From: an uncultured Planctomycetaceae bacterium
GTDB lineage: Bacteria; Planctomycetota; Planctomycetia; Planctomycetales; Planctomycetaceae
NCBI GenBank assembly: GCA_943787265.1
Contig: CALSLT010000019.1
Span: forward strand, 1-64,000
Length of the DNA: 64,000 nt
Reading direction: 5' to 3'
Positions within the stretch are counted from its first letter, which is position 1. Each line of letters begins with the position of its first letter. A program made the translations under genes and the position numbers. The notes below the pieces were generated by a model. The model ran no database searches. It saw only the letters and a list, made by a program, of their open reading frames with translations, and was not told the DNA's origin. Positions 14,240 through 21,934 of the stretch are shown in pieces.

Positions 14240-17113
14240 ATGCTGCGTTATCTCTTAATCCTGTTCATCGTCTGTGCGGCTAGATCGTCGATCGCCGTCG
14301 ACGTGACATTTGAAAGTCATGTCCGGCCGATTCTGAAGGCTCATTGTTTTCAGTGTCACGGTGAAGCTGGCGAGAAACAGGGCGGGCTCGACCTTCGGCT
14401 GCGACGGTTCATCGCGGCAGGCGGTGAGTCCGGTCCGGCAATCGCCGAGAATAATCCTTCCGAAAGTTACCTGCTTGAACGAGTCGTCAGTGGCGAAATG
14501 CCGCCCGGCGATGACAAGCAACTCAGCAAAGCAGACATTCAAACCCTGGAAGCCTGGATCAAGTCCGGCGCGAAGACCGCTCGTGAAGAACCAGCCGAAA
14601 TCGGCGATGGTCCGCTCTTTACCGAAGAAGAGCGAAACTACTGGGCGTTCCAACCCGTCCAGCGACCTGCCATCCCAAAGTTGCCCGAAGTAAGCCGGGT
14701 GCGAACTCCGATCGACGCGTTTCTGCTGGCCGAAATGAAAAACGGTGAGAGCTTCTCCGTGGACGCTGATCGGTTCCGCCTCGTTCGTCGAGCCTCGTTC
14801 GATCTTGCGGGCTTGCCTCCAACTCCTGCTGCGGTGGCCGCATTTGTCGAAAACGAATCTCCCAATGCGTGGGAACGACTCGTCGATCAACTCCTTGTTT
14901 CTCCGGCCTATGGCGAACGATGGGGACGCCACTGGCTTGATGTCGCTGGGTATGCCGACTCCGAAGGCTACACCGACGAGGACCGAGTCCGCGGTCACGC
15001 GTTCCGCTATCGCGATTACGTCATTCGAGCATTCAACTCCGACAAGCCGTTTGACGAGTTCATCCGTGAGCAACTGGCCGGTGACGAGATGATCCCGTTG
15101 CCGCACAAAAATATGACGCCAGATTCAATCGAGAAACTGACAGCGACAGGTTTCCTGCGAATGGCTCCGGACGGAACGGCGTCAGGCGGGATTGATCAGT
15201 CGGTCGCTCGCAACCAGGTCATCGCCGACACGATGCAGATCGTCGGCACATCGCTTCTCGGCCTGACCGTGAACTGCGCTCAGTGCCACGATCATCGCTA
15301 CGACCCGATTCCCACGGTGGATTACTACCGAATGCGAGCGATCTTCGAACCCGCGCTCGATTGGAAAAAATGGCGGACACCGCCAACGCGACAAATTTCG
15401 CTCTACACGGACTCGGACATCGAACTCGCAAAGAAGATCGAAGCTGAGGCCGTCGTCGTCGAACAGGAGCGACAGAAAAAAGCAGACGGGTACATCACAA
15501 GAACACTCGAAGAAGAGCTCCTGCTGGTTCCTGAAGATAAACGTGAGCCGCTTCGCGCGGCCTACCGAACGGCCTCGAAGGAGCGAAACGACGACCAGAA
15601 GGCCTTGCTGAAAGAGTACCCCAGCGTTGCCAGTATCAGTGTCGGGTCGCTTTATCTTTACGATCGCCGCCGAGACGAACGCGCGAGAAAGCTCGACGCC
15701 GACCGTATCGTCAAGGAAAAGCAATTTGTTGCCGAAACCCTGCAACGCGAGCTCGCAAAAGTTTCTCCGAAATTGAAAGCAGAAGTCGAAGCCGCTTTAA
15801 AAGCCGCAACTGACAAGCGGGATGATGCTCAAAAATCGTTGCTCGCAAAGTATCCTGGAGTTCTGGTCACAGCGGCGACACTTTCGAAGTTCAATCCGGA
15901 AGCTGCTGCCGAACTGAAGACTGACGTCGAGACCGCCAAAGAGTTGCGATCCAGCAAGGCGGCGGTCGATCTGAAATCTTACGCCGATCGCGCCGCCGAA
16001 GTCCGCAGTACCAAACCGAAGGAAGGATTTCTAAGAAGTCTGAACGAAGTCGCGAGCACCGTGCCTGCCACGTTCGTCTTCTACCGAGGTGATCACGAGC
16101 AGCCAAAAGACAAAGTCCTTCCCGGAGACCTTTCGATTCTGATTAAGGGACCAGAGATCGACGAAAACGATGCCTCAATACCGAGCACCGGTCGCCGCCT
16201 GGCTTACGCAAAACATCTGACGAACGGCGAGCATCCTTTAGTTGCGAGAGTCATCGTCAACCGAATCTGGATGCACCACTTCGGACGCGGTCTGGTCGAC
16301 TCGCCCGGCGACTTCGGAGTCCTTGGCCAGCGACCAACGCACCCCGAACTTCTTGACTGGCTGGCTTCGGAATTTGTCGACAACGATTGGAGCGTTAAGC
16401 ATCTTCATCGACTGATTATGACGTCGACTGTTTATCGGCAGTCGTCAACGTCGAAGACGCCCGTCACGAATGCAGAGGCGCAGCCATCGTTCTACTCGAC
16501 GTTTCCCGTCCGCCGTTTGGAATCGGAGGTCATTCGCGATGCCGTCCTGGCCGTTACCAATCAGCTAAATTCAAAGCTTTATGGGGAAGCCGTGCCGGTG
16601 ATGGAGGACGGCGTCGGCCGTGTTGTTCTCGGTAAAGAAAACCTCGACGGAGAACGTAAGCCGACGAAAGCGATTGATCTGGCGGGAGAAGAATTTCGCC
16701 GCAGCGTCTACGTGCAGGTTCGACGTTCTCGCACACTGTCGATGTTTGAAACGTTCGATGCCCCAACGATGAGTCCCAACTGTGATCGCCGAAGTTTCTC
16801 GACGGTCACGCCACAATCGTTGCTCATGATGAACAGCGATTTTTCGGTCGAGTATTCCAACAGGCTGGCTCAACGCGTGATTGACGAAGTCGGTGAGGAT
16901 GTTGCTTTACAGGTTGCACTTGCCTGGCAGTTGGTTTTTGCAAGACCTTCATCCGAAGAAGAACTCACCGAGGCCAGCGATTTTGTGTATGCACAGCGGA
17001 CGTTGATCGCCAAGGCAGATCAAAAACTCAAGGCAGAAGACGCCGCGCGTGAGGCATTGGGCGTGTTCTGTCAGGCTCTGCTCAGTTCGAGTCGGTTTCT
17101 CTACGTTGATTGA
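14240..17113 (+). CDS. Planctomycete cytochrome c / DUF1549 / DUF1553 (PSD1) protein
   Basis: Exported 957-residue protein. The signal peptide (1-20) is followed by a planctomycete-type cytochrome c domain with haem site CFQCH (Cys36, Cys39, His40) and a later MPPG methionine ligand candidate. DUF1549 (about 160-380) contains the ERWGRHWLDVAGYADSEGY segment and a second CxxCH (Cys346, Cys349, His350). DUF1553 (about 660-950) contains RVIVNRIWMHHFGRGLVDSPGDFG. A charged helical insert at about 400-600 contains an internal duplication. The open frame extends back to 13829, but ATG 14240 gives the signal peptide. It is paired with the DUF1501 gene 12 bp downstream. A periplasmic redox or degradative role is inferred; no reaction is established. 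Confidence 0.9.
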   Translation: MLRYLLILFIVCAARSSIAVDVTFESHVRPILKAHCFQCHGEAGEKQGGLDLRLRRFIAAGGESGPAIAENNPSESYLLERVVSGEMPPGDDKQLSKADIQTLEAWIKSGAKTAREEPAEIGDGPLFTEEERNYWAFQPVQRPAIPKLPEVSRVRTPIDAFLLAEMKNGESFSVDADRFRLVRRASFDLAGLPPTPAAVAAFVENESPNAWERLVDQLLVSPAYGERWGRHWLDVAGYADSEGYTDEDRVRGHAFRYRDYVIRAFNSDKPFDEFIREQLAGDEMIPLPHKNMTPDSIEKLTATGFLRMAPDGTASGGIDQSVARNQVIADTMQIVGTSLLGLTVNCAQCHDHRYDPIPTVDYYRMRAIFEPALDWKKWRTPPTRQISLYTDSDIELAKKIEAEAVVVEQERQKKADGYITRTLEEELLLVPEDKREPLRAAYRTASKERNDDQKALLKEYPSVASISVGSLYLYDRRRDERARKLDADRIVKEKQFVAETLQRELAKVSPKLKAEVEAALKAATDKRDDAQKSLLAKYPGVLVTAATLSKFNPEAAAELKTDVETAKELRSSKAAVDLKSYADRAAEVRSTKPKEGFLRSLNEVASTVPATFVFYRGDHEQPKDKVLPGDLSILIKGPEIDENDASIPSTGRRLAYAKHLTNGEHPLVARVIVNRIWMHHFGRGLVDSPGDFGVLGQRPTHPELLDWLASEFVDNDWSVKHLHRLIMTSTVYRQSSTSKTPVTNAEAQPSFYSTFPVRRLESEVIRDAVLAVTNQLNSKLYGEAVPVMEDGVGRVVLGKENLDGERKPTKAIDLAGEEFRRSVYVQVRRSRTLSMFETFDAPTMSPNCDRRSFSTVTPQSLLMMNSDFSVEYSNRLAQRVIDEVGEDVALQVALAWQLVFARPSSEEELTEASDFVYAQRTLIAKADQKLKAEDAAREALGVFCQALLSSSRFLYVD

Positions 17114-17125
17114 AAGAACGATCCG

Positions 17126-18583
17126 GTGTTGAACCAAATCACTCAACAGCTAGCTCAAACTCGTCGCGACTTCTGTCGGAGCGGCGCGTTCGGTCTGGCT
17201 CCCGTTGCTTTGGCGTGGTTGCTTAAGCAGGACGACGCACTTGCCGCGCCAGTTAAACCGAACCTGCATGGGCAGGACATTTCGCTGACTCGGCGAGCGA
17301 CGCATTTCGAACCGCAGGCAAAGGCGATGATCTCGCTGTTTATGCAGGGCGGCCCCAGCCAGGTCGACCTGCTGGATCCGAAGCCAGAATTGAATCGGCT
17401 CGACGGGCAGAAGTTTCCGGGCACGATCAAATACGACAACGCGGCGCAGGCAAGTTCGCGCGTTCTCGGCAGCCCGTGGAAGTTTCGCAAGTATGGAGAA
17501 TGTGGCACTGACGTTTCTGAGCTGCTGCCTGGCATCTCTGAAGTCGTGGACGACATTCTGGTGGTTCGGTCAATGCACACCGGAGTGAATAATCATGGCC
17601 AGTCGATCCACTCCATGAATTCCGGGCGGACGCAACGCGGTCGACCGTCGTTGGGAAGTTGGCTGACTTACGGACTCGGAGCCGAAACGCAGAACCTTCC
17701 AGCGTACGTCGCGCTTACCGACCCTCGGGGAATTCCTGTTGAAGGAGTTCTCAACTGGTCGAACGGCTGGTTGCCTTCGTTGTTTCAGGGAACGGTCGTG
17801 CGACCACAGGAACCACGCATTCTGAATCTCGATCCACCAGCCTCGCGACGCGGGCCGGTGCAGGAAGCGTATTTGAAATATCTGCGACGACTGAACGAAC
17901 AACACCAGGCCGATCATCCGCAGAACTCTGACCTGGCGGCGAGAATCTCAAATTACGAACTTGCCGCGCGGATGCAGACAGCCGCTGCGGAAGCTCTCGA
18001 CATTTCCAAGGAAACAAAGTCGACTCAGCAGATGTACGGGATCGATCAGCCGGACAGCCAGGAATACGGTACTCGATGCCTGATCGCCCGACGCTTGATT
18101 GAACGCGGCGTTCGATTTGCCCAGGTCTTTACGAAGAATCAGTACTGGGATCACCACGGTTCAATCCGCACGTCACTGCCAGCTTCCTGTCGCAAGACGG
18201 AGCGTCCTGCCGCAGGCCTCGTCAAAGATCTCAAACAGCGAGGAATGCTGGATTCGACGGTCGTCCATTGGGGAGGCGAAATGGGACGTCTGCCGGTGAT
18301 CCAGAATGACGCCGGGCCGAGCAAGGTCGGACGAGATCACAACACTTACGGATTCACCATGTGGTTGGCTGGTGGTGGTTTCAAACGTGGTGGCACGTAC
18401 GGAGCGACCGACGAGTTCGGACACCACGCCGTCACCGACGTCGTCAACCACTACGACTACCACGCTACGCTTCTGCATCTGTTCGGAATTCATGCCGAAC
18501 AGCTCACCTACAAACGCAACGGTCGAGAAGAAACTCTGCTCGACGGCCAGCCCGGCCGTATCGTGGAAGGTCTGCTTGCATAG
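17126..18583 (+). CDS. DUF1501 family exported protein
   Basis: Protein of 485 residues of the DUF1501 (sulfatase/alkaline-phosphatase-like fold) family. It starts with a GTG at 17126 or the adjacent TTG at 17129. The N-terminus carries TRRDFCRSG followed by a hydrophobic stretch, a twin-arginine-type export signal. Family motifs include MISLFMQGGPSQVDLLDPKP, RSMHTGVNNHGQS, VVHWGGEMGRLP and GRDHNTYGFTMWLAGGG. It forms the usual planctomycete pair with the preceding PSD1 protein and ends with a strong terminator 50 bp later. Enzymatic activity is unknown. Confidence 0.9.
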   Translation: MLNQITQQLAQTRRDFCRSGAFGLAPVALAWLLKQDDALAAPVKPNLHGQDISLTRRATHFEPQAKAMISLFMQGGPSQVDLLDPKPELNRLDGQKFPGTIKYDNAAQASSRVLGSPWKFRKYGECGTDVSELLPGISEVVDDILVVRSMHTGVNNHGQSIHSMNSGRTQRGRPSLGSWLTYGLGAETQNLPAYVALTDPRGIPVEGVLNWSNGWLPSLFQGTVVRPQEPRILNLDPPASRRGPVQEAYLKYLRRLNEQHQADHPQNSDLAARISNYELAARMQTAAAEALDISKETKSTQQMYGIDQPDSQEYGTRCLIARRLIERGVRFAQVFTKNQYWDHHGSIRTSLPASCRKTERPAAGLVKDLKQRGMLDSTVVHWGGEMGRLPVIQNDAGPSKVGRDHNTYGFTMWLAGGGFKRGGTYGATDEFGHHAVTDVVNHYDYHATLLHLFGIHAEQLTYKRNGREETLLDGQPGRIVEGLLA

Positions 18584-18633
18584 TCCGGCGCAGTCGCAGA
18601 CTTCATCGACTCAATCTATGCTGATGAAGATTG

Positions 18634-18703
18634 AACCACGAAATACACAAAAGACACGAAAAGGCGATGGTTTTCGTGTCTTTGGTGTATTTCGTGGTTT
18701 TTT
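18634..18703 (+). terminator. Very long stem terminator / dispersed ACCACGAAA-type repeat
   Basis: Arms of 29 nt (18634-18662 and 18671-18699) pair with a single mismatch around an 8-nt loop and are followed by a T run (18698-18703). The arm motif (AACCACGAAATACAC and relatives) resembles a repeat I have seen between genes in many environmental bacteria. It ends the PSD1/DUF1501 operon. Confidence 0.85.
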
Positions 18704-18763
18704 CTCTGTCTGACAGATACCCACCTTCGAGTTCGCCAACTCGGTCCAACCAAGGCACTTCCA

Positions 18764-21442
18764 ATGCGAGTTCTGATTCCGGCGATTGCCGCCCTGGCCT
18801 TAATCGTTGTTTCCGTTTCCGAATCAAACGCCACTGGTCTCAAACAGGTCGACCTGCTGATTGTCGCTGGCCAGTCAAACGCCGTCGGTGCCGACACGAA
18901 TCCTGACGAGATGCTGACAAACGAGGCCGATCAGCAAATCATGTTCTGGTGGAAGTGCGGAGACCCTCCGCCGGACGAGCATGACTCGACGAGTGGTGGA
19001 AAATGGTTGCATCTGCAGGCTCAGCCATTGGGGAATCCGAAGAAGCCGAGACAAGGTCGGCAGTATGGCAACTTCGCTCATCCAGACGGAGGCTTCGGTC
19101 CTGAGATCAACTTCGCTCGAACGATGTACGCTCGAGAAAAAAATCGTCTGGCCGTTATCAAAGTTGCATTCAGCGGAACTGGTTTGCGTCGGGACTGGGA
19201 CCACACCGATCCTGGTGAAGCGGGAGCGTGCTACCGATCGCTGATTTCAGAAACACGCACGGCGATCGAAGCGGCAAAGAAAGATGGGATCGAATTGCGG
19301 CCGCGAGCTTTCGGGTGGGTGCAGGGCGAAAGCGACGCCAACGCCAACGATTCGGTGATCTACGCTCAGAATCTGAACGCCATGTTGACATCCCTCCGGA
19401 AAGAGCTGAACGCTCCCAGATTGGCTGCTTTAATCGCGGTCAATACGAAGTTTCTGGAAGATCGAAATGAATTCATGCCGGCGATAATCGCTCAACAAAA
19501 GTTAGCGGCATCGCTCGATCCTCGTTGGGAATACGTCGACACTTCTGCGGCTACCATCGCCAACCAGGTCCACTACGATTCAAAAGGGACGCTCGAAGTC
19601 GGGCGTCTCTTTGCAGAGTCGCTGCTGAACATCGAAAAGAATACGCAGCCGAAACGGCGACATCTAACGATCGTCACGCTCGGCGACTCGATCACCAAAG
19701 GTGTCCGGTCAGGCGTTACTGCCGAGCAGACGTTTGCGTCGTTGGTCGAACAACGACTCGCAGCCGATGGTAGGTCCGTCCAGGTAGTCAACGTCGGGAT
19801 TGGCGGAGAACGTACTGACCAGGCACTTCAGCGGTTTGACCGAGTGCTACGCCACAAGCCGGACATCGTCACAATCATGTACGGCACGAACGACAGTTAT
19901 GTCGACAAAGGCAAAACGGACAGTCGCATTACTGTCGACGAATTTCGAAAAAATCTGAATACGATCGTGACGGAACTTCTGCGCCGCGGCATCAAGCCAG
20001 TCCTGATGACTGCACCTCGATGGTCTGACAAGGCGGGAAAGAATGGACTCGGAGAAAGTCCGAATATCAAGCTCGAACCGTTCGTCGAGGTGTGTCGTGA
20101 AGTCGCGAAAGAACGGCGAGTCCCGCTGGTCGATCATTTTGCACGCTGGGTCAAAACGCATGATCTCGGCAGAGACCTGCACGGCTGGACGACCGATGGT
20201 TGTCACCCGAACCTTGCCGGGCACAAACAAATTGCTTACGCAATGCTGCCTGTTCTGACTACGACAATCGGACCTGAGCTATCGATTCGAAAGAAGCTGC
20301 TGTCCGGCGAGTCGGTCAAGGTTGTCTGCTTCGGCGACAGCGTCACTGGCGTGTATTACCACTCCGGTAGCCGCCGAGCTTACACGGACATGCTCGGAAT
20401 TGCTTTGCGGAGAGCTTCCGGCAGTGAAAACGTAGAGATGATCAACGCCGGCATCAGTGGCCACACGACGGTCAACGCGTTGTCGAGAATTGATCGCGAC
20501 GTCCTCGCTCACAAACCCGACCTTGTCACTGTCATGTTCGGGCTGAACGACATGACTCGCGTTTCGCTGAAGGATTATCGAGCGAACCTGAAAACTATTG
20601 TCGAGAAATGTCGTGGTGTCGGAGCGGAAGTCGTGCTCGCCACGCCGAACAACGTGGTCGACACTCCGGGCCGTCCAACTGAAAAGCTCATTCAATACTG
20701 CGATGCTGTGCGCGAGGTCGGAATTGAACTCGATGTCCCAGTCTGCGACGTGTATCGACAGTTGAATGCCGTTCGCGCGAATGCTGCGTTCGACTGGCGT
20801 CTTCTGATGAGCGATTCAATCCACCCAAACATGGCTGGGCACAAGCAGCTTGCGGAGCAATTGGCTCAAACGACTACCGGGTTGAAAGTGTCGCTTGCAA
20901 ACGTGCCGCCCTTGCAGCCTGCATTGAAGCGAACGCTCGCCAGAGTCAACGACAACAAACCGGTTCGTGTTCTGGCGATGGCACCGTACGACGCAATGAT
21001 TGACTCAGCACTGCGAAGTCGAGCGAAAGATGTGCAGGTCGAAGTTACATCCTGGTCGGTTGACGGAATGTCGCTTTCCGAGATCGAACAGGACGCTAAA
21101 AAGCGAGTACGTGCTTTAAAGCCAGACCTCGTCCTGATTGCAGTGCCAGCATCGGCATCTGCTGACACTGACGAAGCATTTGCCGGCTCATTTGCATGGA
21201 CGATGAACTGGTCGCTGAATTTCGGACCGCCGACGTGGGATTGCGTCGTCGTTCACCCATCCGTTGCCTCTCCGGCGGGCAAGGCTTACGCGAGGGACGA
21301 ACTGGTCAGACGGCTTGTCAAAGCGCAGGACCTGAGCCTGATTGATCGCGCGGCAGGCAATTCAGAAACGAGCGAGTCAATTGTCGCCGAATGGTTCGCC
21401 GGGCAACTGAAAGCGGTATCGTCCAGCAAACAGGCGGATTAA
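18764..21442 (+). CDS. Multi-domain SGNH esterase (sialate O-acetylesterase-like plus two GDSL domains)
   Basis: Exported protein of 892 residues with a signal peptide (1-23). Domain 1 (about 28-290) is a sialate O-acetylesterase-like SGNH domain with GQSN at 36-39 and WVQGESDA. Domain 2 (about 300-505) has GDS with Ser309, a GTNDS block and DGCHPN near its end. Domain 3 (about 515-705) has GDS with Ser526, FGLNDM and DSIHPN. The final about 170 residues repeat the alpha/beta rhythm (VRVLAMAPYD, LKPDLVLIAVPASA) without catalytic residues and may be a degenerate fourth copy. The protein probably removes acetyl or other acyl groups from polysaccharides in the envelope or outside. The start is the first ATG, 61 bp after the preceding terminator. 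Confidence 0.88.
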   Translation: MRVLIPAIAALALIVVSVSESNATGLKQVDLLIVAGQSNAVGADTNPDEMLTNEADQQIMFWWKCGDPPPDEHDSTSGGKWLHLQAQPLGNPKKPRQGRQYGNFAHPDGGFGPEINFARTMYAREKNRLAVIKVAFSGTGLRRDWDHTDPGEAGACYRSLISETRTAIEAAKKDGIELRPRAFGWVQGESDANANDSVIYAQNLNAMLTSLRKELNAPRLAALIAVNTKFLEDRNEFMPAIIAQQKLAASLDPRWEYVDTSAATIANQVHYDSKGTLEVGRLFAESLLNIEKNTQPKRRHLTIVTLGDSITKGVRSGVTAEQTFASLVEQRLAADGRSVQVVNVGIGGERTDQALQRFDRVLRHKPDIVTIMYGTNDSYVDKGKTDSRITVDEFRKNLNTIVTELLRRGIKPVLMTAPRWSDKAGKNGLGESPNIKLEPFVEVCREVAKERRVPLVDHFARWVKTHDLGRDLHGWTTDGCHPNLAGHKQIAYAMLPVLTTTIGPELSIRKKLLSGESVKVVCFGDSVTGVYYHSGSRRAYTDMLGIALRRASGSENVEMINAGISGHTTVNALSRIDRDVLAHKPDLVTVMFGLNDMTRVSLKDYRANLKTIVEKCRGVGAEVVLATPNNVVDTPGRPTEKLIQYCDAVREVGIELDVPVCDVYRQLNAVRANAAFDWRLLMSDSIHPNMAGHKQLAEQLAQTTTGLKVSLANVPPLQPALKRTLARVNDNKPVRVLAMAPYDAMIDSALRSRAKDVQVEVTSWSVDGMSLSEIEQDAKKRVRALKPDLVLIAVPASASADTDEAFAGSFAWTMNWSLNFGPPTWDCVVVHPSVASPAGKAYARDELVRRLVKAQDLSLIDRAAGNSETSESIVAEWFAGQLKAVSSSKQAD

Positions 21443-21504
21443 CGACCTCTTTGCGACAAAATTAGACTGCTCACAATTCACATTCGACAGTGAGTGCGAC
21501 GTTC

Positions 21505-21687
21505 TTAGAAGGGCTGCGACGCGGGAAGCGGAGCCTCAGAACCGAACTCGTCGGCGACACTCAGGTCTTCTACCAGGACAGCTGCCTGATTGTCCTGAGT
21601 TTCGATGATCGAGATGACTGCATCGCCAACTCGTATGGATTCGCCGATCTGCAAAGTGATTTCGGTATGCTCGCGTTTATCGATCAC
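21505..21687 (-). CDS. Small conserved-type protein with CsrA-like beta pattern
   Basis: Frame of 60 residues starting at GTG with GGAG 7 nt upstream. The core ITLQIGESIRVGDAVISII followed by QDNQAAVLVED has the alternating strand pattern of CsrA-like small beta proteins, but CsrA's own N-terminal motif is missing. The overlapping + strand frame looks like an antisense shadow. Function is unknown and the gene assignment is tentative. Confidence 0.5.
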   Translation of the reverse strand: MIDKREHTEITLQIGESIRVGDAVISIIETQDNQAAVLVEDLSVADEFGSEAPLPASQPF

Positions 21688-21934
21688 GGCGACACTCCAT
21701 ATCTATATCAGGTTTCGAGATGCCCTCTCGAAATCCTGCTTATGCCCAGGTTGATTCTTCGCTCATTGTGCAAACAGAATGACGCGATCGAAAACTGAAA
21801 ATACTCAGTGTGCGAACGCGATTAGCGAAAACAAACAACGCGTGGCCCGCGATGATGGGAGAGTCTACCGTCGGCCGGGAAGTCGTGCAAAGAAATTGAG
21901 GGTGAAGTTTTTATCGCGAAGAGTAATCTTGGTT

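Noticed and set aside
21490..21798. 102-codon + strand frame
   Set aside because: It shows no family pattern and overlaps a - strand frame with a better ribosome-binding site and beta core.
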